DNA from: Carex sylvatica
Taxonomy: Eukaryota > Streptophyta > Magnoliopsida > Poales > Cyperaceae
Reading direction: 5' to 3'
DNA length: 64,000 bases
Assembly (NCBI GenBank): GCA_964058845.1
Contig: CAXKVR010000076.1
Location: forward strand, 372,001 to 436,000
Shown piece after piece: positions 22,934 through 34,937 of this stretch. A program made the translations under genes and the position numbers. The notes under the pieces were generated by a model, which saw only the letters and a program-made list of their open reading frames with translations, was not told the origin of the DNA and made no database searches. The stretch's first letter is position 1. Each line of letters begins with the position of its first letter.

Positions 22934-23587
22934 TCAGAACTGAGTTTGGAGCCAGTCAACAATCTTCTTATCAAGTTTGAATGCCTTGGATAGCACATCA
23001 TCTGAAATAGGCGGGTTTGACCCAAAAACTGCCTTTGCGACAGTGATCAAGCCTGGGTTTTGGCTACTCAGACCTGCAAATGCAACAGCAGGGACATCTC
23101 CAATATTGAACTGGAAGTGGATGAGTCCCTCAGGAAAGACAAACACGTCACCCTTGTACAACACCTTGGAAAAGAGCTTGAAGTCCTGGGCTGAGGTCAC
23201 AAAACCGACATAGAGAGTGCCCTCGATAACTGTGAGCACTTCAGTTGCTCTGGGGTGGGTGTGTGGTGGGTTGAGGCCACCGTTGGGTGCATAGTCGAGA
23301 CGGGCAATGGAAATTCCAAGGGTATTGAGTCCGGCAATTTTTTGGACGTTGACTAGGGTGACGTTTGACCCGGGATTCTGACTTGTGTCGCCAGCCTTGT
23401 CGAGGCCAGAGAAGAAGAAGTCTTCTGGTTTCACATCCATTGGGTTCTTGCAAGCTAAACCGTTCACAAATACCATAGAGCTATTGTCAGCAACACAGAA
23501 ATCTTGAAGTGGGCTGGGGTCAGAAGCAAATGCTTGTGATGAGACCAAGGCAAGCAAAGTGAAGAGAAAAAGTGTACTGGAAGCCAT
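22934..23587 (-). CDS. Germin-like protein, copy 5 (GLP5), identical to GLP2
   Basis: Secreted germin-like cupin of 217 aa, one exon, with a protein sequence identical to GLP2. Signal peptide 1-21; metal ligands H109, H111, E116 and H157; NVT at 75; the DNSS variant without the third cysteine. The start is the ATG at 23587. The promoter and leader are also nearly identical to those of GLP2, so both genes should be expressed alike and transcripts will be hard to tell apart. Probable apoplastic metalloprotein, substrate unknown. Confidence 0.93.
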   Translation of the reverse strand: MASSTLFLFTLLALVSSQAFASDPSPLQDFCVADNSSMVFVNGLACKNPMDVKPEDFFFSGLDKAGDTSQNPGSNVTLVNVQKIAGLNTLGISIARLDYAPNGGLNPPHTHPRATEVLTVIEGTLYVGFVTSAQDFKLFSKVLYKGDVFVFPEGLIHFQFNIGDVPAVAFAGLSSQNPGLITVAKAVFGSNPPISDDVLSKAFKLDKKIVDWLQTQF

Positions 23588-23681
23588 TTCTTTCAAGTAT
23601 CTAAACTTGTGTTAGCTTGTGTTTTATGTAGGCAAATTGCAAATTGGTTGTTGGTTATACAATGTTCAATGCTTGTATGGT

Positions 23682-23689
23682 TATTTATA
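23682..23689 (-). promoter_or_regulatory. TATA box of GLP5
   Basis: TATAAATA on the minus strand, about 95 bp before the ATG at 23587. Confidence 0.65.
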
Positions 23690-24965
23690 GTAGTGGGTGC
23701 TTGAAGAGTCGTTCCTCGTGGTTTGAAAATAAAATTAATTAAGTACTCGAGCTTTTGGCGAATTTGTCCTGCCTTGAAATGTTATCTGTGAATTGGTCAT
23801 AGCCTAAGGTTTTTACCTTAGTACACTTTGGCCTATTAAAAGGGAGATGATGGAATGGGGTCAAAGATGGAGACAATTAAGTTCACATTTAAACGCGGAC
23901 AACTTCAATCATAGGTATATACTCTAATTAACAAAGTGTTTTCAAATAGATTGTCTCGCTCTATCGGATGAAGCAATCTGTTTTCGATTAAAGATGGTGA
24001 CAACTTCATAGCTGTTGCTTTGCTGAGATCTCACCATGTAAAGTCAAACACGTACGCCTTAGAAAAGTAAGTTGATGGAGCACGTAGAACTTGTCAATCT
24101 TTTAAACTTTTTGTTGGTTCCAATCAAGCAGAGGCAACAGGCAGTACATTTCTTTTTCAGTTACTTTAAATTGCATAAAATATATACTAATATCGTGTCT
24201 GTACATTGTAATATGAACATATTTCAAGAGATAAAAAAAATACTTATGGATTATTTTAAGAAGTAACTAAAAAAAATACCTATGGATATGTATTTTTTTT
24301 ATGTTATACTTCTCAATAAAAGAAGTAATATTTTTAAATTCATGTGTATTTTTTTAATAAAAATTATATATCCTCAAATTTATAATTCTAAATGCATTAT
24401 GACCATTCGTCTGCTTCTTAAATACTAAAAAATCCTCAAATATTTTGAACATCCGATTTGATACAGAAAGCAATGTTTTTGTATCTTTAATTAAAGAAGC
24501 AATATTTTGAAACCCGTGAGTATTTTTCGTTATTATCTTTTCTTTGATAGTGGCTACATACACATATATATTTATTCCTTATTTGGTGGAATTATATGTA
24601 TTGAAGGAGATAAAAAAAAGTAAGACATCAACTTTGTCGTATGTTCCATTTTCTTAGCCATCAAAAAAAGTAAGATAGCAATTTTAATTCTGATCAAAAA
24701 AAATTTTGACTTCTACACATAAAAAGTATCCAAAAGATGCATTAAATAAAAAATGCCAGACTATATAATTGGAGAGCTGATATTCAATATGAAATTTCAT
24801 CTATTAATCACAACTATTGATAGATGAGAACATCAACGTGCTTAATATAAGAATGAAGATACAAGAACCTTTTTTAGATAATTGAGGAATAATGTGGTCG
24901 CCTTTCAGGAATATGTCTTATTTCTAGATGAAGTGGATTCAAATCTATAGCTACTTCCACTTCTT

Positions 24966-25235
24966 TTATTAAGAAGAACTGATCAAGGGCTAAAGTTTTT
25001 ATCTTACTATACTTTGGCCTACTAAAAGGGAGACGATGGGGTCAAAGACAGATGTAATAACCAACTTCAATCTTAGGTACATAATTATTTAAATTAATGG
25101 TCATGTTCTTTCGGATGAATCATCACATATGTTGCTTTGCTGGAACCTTCCCATGTGCAGGTCAAACATATACATCGTAAATTAGTTGGTACAGTACGTA
25201 GAACTTGTCAATCTGTGTTAGCAGCACAACGTTTA
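24966..25235 (-). pseudogene. GLP promoter relic without a gene
   Basis: Matches the distal upstream region of the GLP genes in order: TCAAGGGCTAAAGTTTTTAT, the GGAGACGATGGGGTCAAAGA segment, the TTCGGATGAAtCA segment, CAAACATATAC, and ACGTAGAACTTGTCAATCTG. No TATA segment, leader or coding sequence adjoins it; the homology starts abruptly at about 24966. A sixth GLP copy was probably deleted here. Confidence 0.65.
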
Positions 25236-25956
25236 GACTTAGTCATTTAGACACTTCATCGTTTAGACAATGCACTTCCTGTTGCATGCGGTTACTATAT
25301 CCAGAAGAGGAAGAATCGAAGGATGGAATCATAGAGGATACACATTTCCCATATTTAATTTACCTTTTTTCTTGAGATATCCCTGTTTATTGTTAAGCAG
25401 TTTCTAGATTCTGACAAATGCTTTCCAAAGCATTCTAAAATGTAAAACTGTTTGGACCCCGCAGTGGGTAGTATTATTTAATGGTGCCTACGGGCCTTCA
25501 AAGCAACAAAAAAAAAAAAAAAAAAAATACTGATTACCAATGAAAGTCTTATATCATATTTGAAAATTCATTTTATAAACGGGCCTCACTATAACGATGG
25601 ACATATAAACATAATGTACGCTTTAGTAGGCCCACAAGTTGCACAAATCATTCATTTTTAGTTGAGCCTTTTTGTTGGTGTTTAAAAGGTTTAAAGTTTG
25701 AACAGGCTTTTGGAGAGAGCAAACCGTTACAAAGTTAATATGAAGTCAAAACATTGCATGAATCTGCCTGATATAGATATTGTGGATTGCAATTGCACTA
25801 TCAATAAAGTATACTTTATCCAACTATCTTAGAATTTCAAAAAAATAAAAATAAAATAATAAGAAGTTCGCAATGCTTCAAATGTGTTCCCAATAAATAT
25901 CTCATTAGGGCTGGCACAAATTACAAATAAACCTTTTGCAAACTTCTCACCTATTT
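25236..25956. other. Intergenic stretch, no gene seen
   Basis: AT-rich with a 20-base A-run near 25510. Nothing else recognised. Confidence 0.4.
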
Positions 25957-25964
25957 ACAGTACT

Positions 25965-26310
25965 AGTGTGGGAAAAATGGCACGGCATGTGTTACTGTTC
26001 CGTACCGTGATTTGTGTGTCGCGTGCCGTGATTATTTTTGATATTTTGGTCATACCACGCGAAAGATTCGGTCACAGCACGATACGTAATCACGCGAGTC
26101 ACGTATAATTAGAACCATTAGGTCTTAATCAAATGGTGAATCTTGAAGAAACTAACTTAAATTATGAAAAAATAGTTAAGCGTGAAAAACGTGACCAGTC
26201 ACGGCATGACTCGCGTGCCATGACCATCCTTTAATATTTTGGTCACGGCACGTCACGAGGTCAAAGTCACGGCATGTTAGTCACGACACGACACGTTTTT
26301 TCCACTCTAT
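25965..26310. mobile_element. hAT-like non-autonomous element, 346 bp
   Basis: Flanked by the exact 8-bp duplication ACAGTACT (25957-25964 and 26311-26318). Ends are AGTGTGGGAAAAA and the complement of ATAGAGTGGAAAAAA. The interior is crowded with CACG/CGTG words and matches the degraded copy near 7385-7789. Confidence 0.8.
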
Positions 26311-26345
26311 ACAGTACTTCCAATATTTGAAACATACTATATAAT

Positions 26346-26753
26346 GAGTTTGGCTAATATAACATCAGTGTCATTTCAGCTTATATAACACCAACTCTAA
26401 AACCTATCAAATCGACTTCGAATGATTAATCCAAACCGTTCAAACCGATTTATATTATGAGTGATGCGTTTACATACAATTTTTTTTATAGTTTCGAATT
26501 ATTTTAGTATCAAATCAAGCGGTCAAAATATTAAAAAATTAATGTATTCAAATTAACTTAAAAACTCACTCTTTTAATCGCTTAATTTCATACTAAAATA
26601 ACTCGAAAATATAAAAAATTTGTATGTAAACGCATCACCTATAATGTAAATCAGTTTGAACGGTTTAGATTAGTCGTTCGAAATCGATTTGATAGATTTT
26701 AGAGTTTGTGTTATATAAGCTGAAATGACACTGATGTTATATTAGCCAAACTC
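26346..26753. mobile_element. Mutator-type foldback MITE, 408 bp, 9-bp target duplication
   Basis: Starts GAGTTTGGCTAATATAACAT and ends with its reverse complement. The arms pair along nearly the whole length (about 190 bp each). Flanked by the exact 9-bp duplication CTATATAAT (26337-26345 and 26754-26762), typical of Mutator-like elements. No coding capacity. Related in its interior to 31322-31643 and about 48430-48750. Confidence 0.88.
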
Positions 26754-26762
26754 CTATATAAT

Positions 26763-27338
26763 ATGCCAATTATCAATGGACTGAAACGAAATGCTTACTG
26801 TGTGTGAGATTTCACTTCAAACACAATCATACTTACATGGGTAAGTAACTGATCCAAAACAAAACCAAACCAACGAGCAATTGCCCGGATGTAGAATTGC
26901 TCTCTACTACCAAAATGAGGTTAGTTATGAGCGTTCAAAACATCACCCACTCTATATTAAAATGACATATGCAATATTTTAGAAATGAATTTCAACAGCT
27001 GACTAGAAGATCAGAAACTCGATTATGATTTTCATTATTGATAAAAGAAACTGTTCAACACTGACGCACTTACTACACAAACATACCATGCACCCAGTTA
27101 TTTGCCTTAACACTTTCTCCACACAAACTTCGAAAATTTACACAACCATTTTAGAAGCAAAGGCAATAATATTATGAGAAAGAAAGAAACTGGTAAATAT
27201 ACATTGCCAAACCAATATTATCCATTCTCACTACCACTAGCTGAGCCAAACACAAATGCGACTCAAAACTAAACTCCAACAAATAATTGGAACAGAATTT
27301 GAAATTTGAATTTGAACATCAGCCAGCCATTTATTTAT
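26763..27338. other. 3' flank of the cyclin gene
   Basis: Contains the probable 3' UTR of the minus-strand cyclin gene. No other gene is seen. Confidence 0.4.
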
Positions 27339-30300
27339 TCAATTGGCCACATCCATGAAAAACTCTGAGGGAATCACTGCAGGGCAATACTTCTTTGCCA
27401 CAAACTTATACTGCAAATGAGGAAAAGGGAATTGCATATTGAAATAAATGTAGAATAGCATCATTAGATTTACAAATGAACGAGTTAATGAATTACTATT
27501 GTTACCTTATGCTGACTGTATTTTTCTCTGATAGCAGGGAGATTGCTTCCAGCTCCATTACAGAAAAGCCGATGAAGTGCATTAACACAGTCTTCCAATT
27601 CAGAAGGTTTGTACAAGGTGTAATGCGAAAGCGTAGCACTCTACAATCAATAACATACAATCCCCTTAATTACAAAAGATTTCTGCTACCAAGCACTCAG
27701 CATACTAGTATATTCGCATTGAGGATTTTCTCTAGATATAATTTGGTCTAACAAGTAGGAAAAGATTTGGTCATGTACCAGTCAATTATCCTTGGGGTCA
27801 ACTAAGCCTCAATTTGAACATTGAAGATAAAATATTTGGTTTAGTTCGTACAACAGAATATTTAGAGATTAAAATTGAAAAGTACCCAAGGATTTTTTGT
27901 GGGGTGGAGTATAAATTTTGCCAGAAAGATGGAGGCAGCAGCTACAAGTGAAGGACTGTAACAAAGCAAGTTGTACTCTAGAAGTGACAGCTCAGCAATA
28001 TAACTTGCGAGAAACTCCAACGGCATCAAGGGTTCCTACAGGTAAGGAAGGTCAATTATAATTATAAATAAAGTTGTAAAGCAAGTTGACAGCTTTAGTT
28101 ATTTGCTGGGCCCCATTGGCTGGTATAATTTCATCAGAAACAAACTGGAATAAAGTTTTTACATTGTCAAACTGGATTAGTGCTTTATCTCAATTATTTC
28201 TTCCAAAAAAAATCACATTTTAGCTGTGTTGTGACAATTCTCCATTACATATATAAGAAAATTATAATTTGGTATGTACATAATAAAAAAGTACCTCATC
28301 ACACAATTGAGCAGCACGAACAAACCGCCTAGTTGAAATAAGAGGAAAGAAAATTAATTATTAAAAAAAAAAGTGTATAGCAGAACTCAAATTTCAAAAA
28401 ATTGAGATAACAAAGGCTCTCAGATTCAGACCTCAAGAAACATTTAGCAGTTGGGGCGGTCAGTTCAAATTTCAAAAAATTCAAGACAGTAGCCTCCATT
28501 TGTAGAACCTCATCTTTGAAATATGTGTTGTCTGTTATATAGCAGAACTCCTCTACCTGGGGTGCGCATATCTCCTCGTATTTCCTAATAAAATTCACAT
28601 GACATAAATTCTTGGTACAACAAATCAGATCTTCCATAGAATGAAATCATTATTAAATAAAGCCATCATTCTTACGATGCAATTAACATGCATGCAACAC
28701 CAAGTAGTTGTAGTCTCTGACGGCTTATCTCATTGCCTGAGAGATACCGGTCGATATAGTTAATGGTCAAGTACAGTGTATCTGGTACAAGCCTGTACTC
28801 CTCAGCCACCTATATCATAAAAGTTAACCAAGTTAGATATATTCTTTTGTGTTTGGACTCTGTTTGAGTGAGAGCAACAGAGAGAATATAACCTCCACAA
28901 GCCAGTCAATAAGAATTGCCCTCATGCTAGGATTAATATCAGTTTGTATAGTTTCTAAGAAATCAACTGAAGGTCTTTTCTTTGTCTGCAAAATCAACAA
29001 CAAGCCACAATATCAAAAGACTGAACGACCATAAAAATGGAAGCAATTATACAAACCAACAAGTTTTTGTTATTTAAAGAATATGGAAAGAAAATATTAT
29101 ATAGACTCTATCATTGTCTCTTTCTAAGCTTATTTGCACTACCAATAAATTCTGCACAGAATCGTTTATATATTATGTAGGGCAAATGACGGGGTTCATA
29201 TGAGCGAAATATCCAATTAAAGATTTTGTGGTTAGTAATTTCTTTTTACATTCAATAAGATGTGTATGCGATTTGATCCTGCTATAATTCAACACTAAAT
29301 TGTTATATATTTTATAGCAAAGCAGTGAGCCACCCATTAAATAGCCCAAATTATTTATTGTTAATGGCTTCCTCTGTTGCAAATACAATAAACAGAGAAA
29401 AACAATTGACTTCTACAAGAATATGTTCCTTAAATTAAAGTATTTGATTCAAACATAGGGAAAACATGATAATTTTATGTAAATTCACCTCAGCCATGCG
29501 CAAGTGGTTGTAGATATCACATGCAAGTGAGGCACACAACTGTGGGTCTTCGTTGTCATTGTCAATTTCCATAACAGAAGATGCATTTTCATTGCACTTG
29601 GAAACTGTCAAATTAGTACCAATTAATAAACTCTGTACCCATCAGCCCGTGTATATAATGCTAAGGATGAACATTAAAAGAAAAGAAAAAAAAAAATCAA
29701 ACCTGGACTAAGGATGTCATCAGAGATTCGCAAATTAGCATTGGCTCTTTTCTCAAGTGAGGCAACCATAGAGGAGTTTGCATTGTCTATGTACTCAAAA
29801 TCAGGGCTCTTCATTGAATCACACATGGACATAGTTTCAGAGTCCCCCGACCTTTCTGGGGAGTGATCGGTACGGTCGGTACGGCATGGTATGAGAGGTA
29901 CAGGAATGGTCGGCACAAGAAGTGGTACAGAGACATCCTTTGTTGGTACCGTAGTGGTACTACAAGTAGAGACTAAAGATTTAGTAGGGGGGTTAGTGAT
30001 GGTAGGAGCTGAGCGAGAAGAAATCTTTTTAGGGCCAGAAGGCGTCAGCGAGGTTCGTCGGTTTGTTGAGCTGCGATTGGTTGCAGTGGTGGGCCCCCTT
30101 TTCACAATGGACGATGCAGGCGGGTTGGTCTTCTGTGAAAAATTGAATAAAAAATCAGATACAAATGGCATATAACAATTGCAAAAAAAATTCAAATAGG
30201 CCTCAACAAGAAAACCAAGAAAAAAAAAGTTCCAATAGTCACAAGCTAGAAAGAACTTTCTAAAATTTTAATTAAGATAAGATCTGATCCGTACTCAAAT

Positions 30301-30850
30301 GATTTTTGAATGGTAAGAAAACCATAGTCAGATAATAAACAAAACAAATCAAGATAACTTCTTGTAAAGGAACTAGTTTATTAAAACGAAAAAGCATCTC
30401 TCATTTCAATTCCTTAAATAATTGCCTAATAATAAATCAATTGAAATATAATCAAGAATCCTAGGTAAAGTTCCATGAACCGGAAAACAAAATTATATTC
30501 AATTAATCAAAATCAATATTTTTTAGGCACAACTGAATCAATTGAAGAATATATGAACCACCGAAGGTTACTATCACTCAATTTATATGCTCCTAATTCA
30601 TACAAGGCAAAGAAACAATGATCAAATACTGATAAAAAGGAGATTCAAAATTCTCTACACTCACAGTTACAGTCTTTGCTGGTGCTCCAGCAACTGCACG
30701 CCCCGCGTTCCTCACATTGCTTACATCTCCGAGCGCAACCCTCTTCTTTCCGGTGATCGCCGGAGCCTTCGTCGGAGCACTCTCGGACGCAGCTCTCTTC
30801 CCTGGCGCCGATGAAACTGAAATCGATGACCTCCTGTTCGAACTCGCCAT
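27339..30850 (-). CDS. CYCA1: A1-type cyclin
   Basis: Cell-cycle cyclin that activates a CDK. Plant A1 cyclins act in S/G2-M and, for TAM-type members, in meiotic progression. Ten exons read on the minus strand: 30850-30665, 30132-29703, 29604-29489, 28985-28893, 28809-28676, 28584-28432, 28328-28295, 28035-27886, 27640-27506, 27410-27339. All junctions are GT-AG and keep phase; total 1503 nt, 500 aa. A destruction box R37VALGDVSN45 lies in exon 1. The Ser/Thr/Pro-rich N-terminus is in exon 2. The cyclin box begins [11 protein letters not shown] in exon 4 and continues through LVPDTLYLT and [13 protein letters not shown]. The C-terminal cyclin fold has [15 protein letters not shown]. The sequence fits A1 better than A2 or A3 (for example [16 protein letters not shown]). 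Confidence 0.93.
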
Positions 30851-31321
30851 CTCTCACAAACCCTAGCCCTTCGATCGACAGAAATCAAAGTGAAAATAGT
30901 TTCTTGTTTCTGTTTCAATTTTCGATAGAAATCGAAGATGCAGGGTCCGTCTATCAATTATTTCTCTTTTCGAGTTTTCGGACAGAGACATGGGAGTAAA
31001 GAGGAGGGATTAATAAGGGGTTTGAGAATTATCTATAATAAACCCGGTGTATAATTCGACGTACCACTGATACGTGGGAACCACTTTGTCACATAGGCGT
31101 GTGACTGATTCACCCAAGTGCGCATACTACTAGTATTTTGAATTTCTTCTTGCATCTCTCAATTCATTTTGAAAATGGAGAAGTCCCGTGTCATCATGTT
31201 TAGAGAAGCCTAATTCGAAATTAACTGACGTCCTTTCATATTTAAAAGATGTTTATCAACCCCTTCTATCACTGCACACTGGACCCACATAATATAAATG
31301 GCTATTAAAAGAATCTTTTTT
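30851..31321. other. Upstream region of the cyclin gene
   Basis: Presumed 5' UTR and promoter of the cyclin gene. I did not find a convincing TATA box or MSA element close to the ATG. Confidence 0.4.
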
Positions 31322-31643
31322 AGTAGAACTAGGGTGCTCACAAAATCTATCAAATTAGTTTTAAATGACGAATCTGAACCATTGGAACCCGCCTACCTTA
31401 CGAGTGATGCATATACATGTAAAAATTTTAAAAATTCAAATTAATTTAGTATAAAATAAATTGGTCAAAATTAGAAGATTAACTAAATTAATTCGAATGT
31501 TTAAAATTTTCACATGTAGACGCATCACTCGTAAAGTAAGCAGATTTCAACGGTTCGAATTCGTCATTCAAAATCGATTTAATAAATTTTAGAATTAAGC
31601 TCACAAAACACTTTGGTGAGCTTAAAAACACCTTAGTTCTACT
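31322..31643. mobile_element. Foldback MITE, 322 bp
   Basis: Ends AGTAGAACTAGGGTG and CACCTTAGTTCTACT are inverted, and the arms pair through most of the element (GACGAATCTGAACC against GGTTCGAATTCGTC). The interior shares GCATCACTCGTAA and ATCGATTTAATAAATTTTAG with the element at 26346-26753. Flanks are T-rich and a target duplication cannot be fixed. Confidence 0.72.
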
Positions 31644-32600
31644 TAATTTTTTTTCCTTGAAAAAAAACAGGATCACCTATAAGGAAAGTTTTATCCCCTA
31701 AATTTCCTTTCTTTTTTTCAAGATTCCCCCTCTTAAATTTCAATTTTTCCACATTAATTGAAAAGTTCTATATTATGGTAAATAATTGTCGAGTTACATT
31801 TATTGGTTGATAGGAGTTGATTTGAAATCCTGGTCATTCAGTGTTTTCCTCGGGTTTTGTGCTCGAAGAGCGCTCAAGTTACAACGGTTTTCTTTCAAAA
31901 GTTCTTTTTATTATTTTATTATTTATTATTAGGAGGTAATTTGAAATTGGAACAATCTCTGCCGTTGATTGGTTGCCTCAAAGATCGAGCATAGGAGCGC
32001 CCCCACTTGGCTTGGCATTCTCTGTCGAGTGTCGACAGTCCCAGAGGTTTTGAATTATTATGGATGGGTGCGCTTACCGCTGTAGGTAAAAGTCACCTTT
32101 TAGCTTTGTTTTCTGGAGGCGGTTTTAGTTTGAAAATTGAATGTTGGGAAGCGAGAGGGAGGTGAGCGGATCCGAGTTGTTTTAAATTCGAAGTTCGAAC
32201 TAGAGAAGAAGTTAACGTTCTGGAGAAAAGTTAAAAAGGAAGATCTCGGAGTACAGCAAAATATCTCTGGATTTTCTGTGGTCATATTTTAGTAACGGAT
32301 TTTGCTGGATATAGGGTTGTTACGGCTGTACATTGAACGGGTATTTAGTTATTTACTTGTGTACGTCTGCATATTATTCGCAAACAAGCTATTCGTATAA
32401 TGAAATAAATTATTTGTAGTTGTATATTTGTCATGTATCTACAAAAACAGATCCGACAGATATAGATTTGATTTTGAATTGTCAAAATAATGCGGATGTT
32501 CGGAATATCCAAATTCAAAATGAGGAGGGTTTAAATCATTTGTTCTTTGTACGTGTTCGATGATACCTTCTTGGATTAAACATCCATAGATTAATTATTT
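31644..32600. other. Intergenic stretch, no gene recognised
   Basis: A GC-richer patch at about 31980-32080 stands out, but no protein or RNA gene can be supported. Confidence 0.35.
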
Positions 32601-32603
32601 TAA

Positions 32604-32835
32604 GGGTACATTTGGATGATACAGGAATAGCACTAATTTAAGAATAGTTACTATTTTTAGCGAGCTATTTTCAATATTTCACGTTTGGGTGAAAAAAAAT
32701 GTTATTCTTAACACAAAGAATAGTTCGGATTAGTTACTATTCTGCTATTCCTATGAAATATTGAATTAGCAGCTATTTCGAATTTAAAATTAGTGAGTTA
32801 TTCTAAATTATTCTTTATTTCATCCAAACGTACTC
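32604..32835. mobile_element. Harbinger/Tourist-like MITE, 232 bp
   Basis: Ends GGGTACATTTGGATGA and TCATCCAAACGTACTC are inverted, and TAA flanks both sides (32601-32603 and 32836-32838), the 3-bp target preferred by PIF/Harbinger elements. No open frame. Confidence 0.78.
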
Positions 32836-32945
32836 TAAGGTGAATTTGACCCCTCTTATAGCACAACCATAGAAATTCCTTAGCTGATTTTTACGGATCA
32901 TAATATTTTATTCATTTTTTTCTAAACTAGAATTTGTTTCCTCTG

Positions 32946-33103
32946 CTTTAACTCAATTTTTGAGTTAATACAGAATAAATCTGGACCATCTGACTTGTTG
33001 GCACAAATATTAAAGATATCTCGTGTGTTTCATCTCGAGCCGAATTAGCTTGGATTCTAATTAAACGGCTGAAATGCATTAACTCAAAAAATGAGTTAAT
33101 GCA
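32946..33103. repeat. Inverted repeat with palindromic ends
   Basis: The left end carries ACTCAATTTTTGAGTTAAT and the right end ATTAACTCAAAAAATGAGTT. Each end is itself a hairpin and the two pair with each other. Possibly a small foldback element; no target duplication was found. Confidence 0.45.
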
Positions 33104-33728
33104 AAAGATGCGGACTCAAAAAACTACACCCTCCTATTTTTGATTGATAGTTCTTCGGTAATCAAATTGTAAATATGATGCTACATATTTGTGTTGTAAA
33201 AAATATCCGTTTAGGCCGATTAAACAGTCAATTAGTCGTTGACAGTATTCAAACCGATTATGATCAATTATTCTCGATTAATCGCTTGACGGTACTCCAT
33301 CAATCTAACAATCGCATACCGTTATTTACAACAGTGCTACAGACAGCTTTCTCTAGACATAGCCTCTATATTGACGACCCACTTCGACAAGGTATTTCTC
33401 CATTTAACTTTGAAGATTATTACACAATACAGACACAAGTTTAGTTTTGTCTGAAATTCAATTAATTGACTTCTTTTCTACCAAATCTCAAAGTTTTAGT
33501 TCCTTAGTTTGAATTTTTCATTCTTCCTTTTAGATAACTTGGTTTGGGGTTGAGCAACCAAATTTTTTTTTTTTTTTTTTTGAGCCCACTCTTTCAAATC
33601 TGAATCCTGAGCGGATTGGATGGTGAATGGTATATTAACAAAAATTAGAAGGGTTTAATTTCATCATTTAATTTACTAAATTGAAAATTGCATTAGTGTT
33701 TTGAATTTCAAATTTTTACAATTTTCTT

Positions 33729-34580
33729 AAGAAGCTTGTAATAGTGCTGCCTATGGGACCTCAACTGCATTAGGGGCCACGGTACCAGTGGATGGATTTA
33801 ATGATTTTTTTTTTTAAAATCTTCATAGAAGTTACGAAGTCAAATTTAATGAAAATATTTTACTTAGAATTATGTTCTTTAATTGTAGAAGTTTAAAAGA
33901 AAAGGAAGAGATCGGAGGTAGAGATCTGATGGATAAATAGATCTTTACTTGAAATTATATTAAATTTAATGGAAATTTGCTTGGTATTATTATTATCTCT
34001 TCATAGGACTAGGAAGAGATGAGGGGCAAATTAGTTTTTTTATACTAAAATGTATATTTTATTGACATTAAGATTTCCTTCTTAATTTTATCTTCTTACC
34101 GAACACAAATTTTTTAGCAAAAATTAAAAATTTAATTCTTCACTCTTAAGGAAGGCTACCGAACATTGTGTCTCATATATTTTATTTTTATTTTCAAATT
34201 CTAAACAGTCAATCTGAATAGATCAACATGATATCCATAATAAAGTGTGCATGTAGACCAAATTATAATTTTTTTTTTATGAAAACTTTTTATATATTTT
34301 TAGATAGGTACAAAATTCTTGTTTATGAAATAATGATTTTGTATCTATCTAAAGAAATTTCCAAAAAAAATATATTAAGAAGCTTGTAACAGTGGTACCT
34401 ATGGGATCTCAACTGCATTAGGGGGCCACGGTACCAGTTGAAGGATTTAATGAAAATATTACTTATATGTTATATTCTTTAATTGTAGTCTAGAGGAAGA
34501 GGAAGAGGAAGAGATTTTATAGATTTAATAGTTCTTTACTTGGGATAATAGTAAATTTAATATTGTGCTGAATTTAATAG
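33729..34580. repeat. Direct repeat pair, about 200 bp each
   Basis: About 33729-33960 and 34377-34580 share AAGAAGCTTGTAA, GGCCACGGTACCAGT, GGATTTAATG and TTCTTTAATTGTAG in the same order. The class is unknown. Confidence 0.6.
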
Positions 34581-34584
34581 TATA

Positions 34585-34920
34585 TTAACTTTTGAATTTA
34601 AACGGTTAATCTGAACCAATCACCATAATATCCATCTTAAAATATACTTGTAGATCAAATTTTATATTTTTTGAAAAAAATTTGAAAATTTTTTGCTATA
34701 TTTTTTAGATAACTACAAAAATATTATTTTAAGATGGTCCAAAATTAATACTATCTAAAAAGACAATAAGAAGTTTCCAACAAATAACTTTTTTCATTTT
34801 TCAGCAATATTTTAATTTGAAAATAATATTGATCGGTTCGGAATTTTTGGATATTAAAAATAAAGGTAAAGTAAATGAGACACAAAAAATGAGACATTTG
34901 ATTCCTCTTCTTTCAAAATA
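34585..34920. mobile_element. Foldback family copy, decayed
   Basis: Belongs to the family best seen at 41880-42284 and 41378-41738: AATCTGAACC, ATATCCAT, a CTATATTTTTTAGATA segment and a central hairpin. A further half copy is at about 34165-34375. Confidence 0.55.
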
Positions 34921-34937
34921 AGCTGTTGAATTTTATG

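Larger units (their letters stand above)
19695..24960. repeat. Segmental duplication block A2 (GLP pseudogene and GLP5)
   Basis: Direct-orientation partner of 1057-6190, carrying the GLP4 pseudogene and GLP5. Differences include a 124-bp insertion near 19873, loss of sequence near 21655, and many point changes outside 22785-24065. Ends judged by eye. Confidence 0.8.

Noticed and set aside
30593..30957. Other frames over cyclin exon 1
   Set aside because: Only the frame from the ATG at 30850 splices into exon 2 and carries the destruction box.
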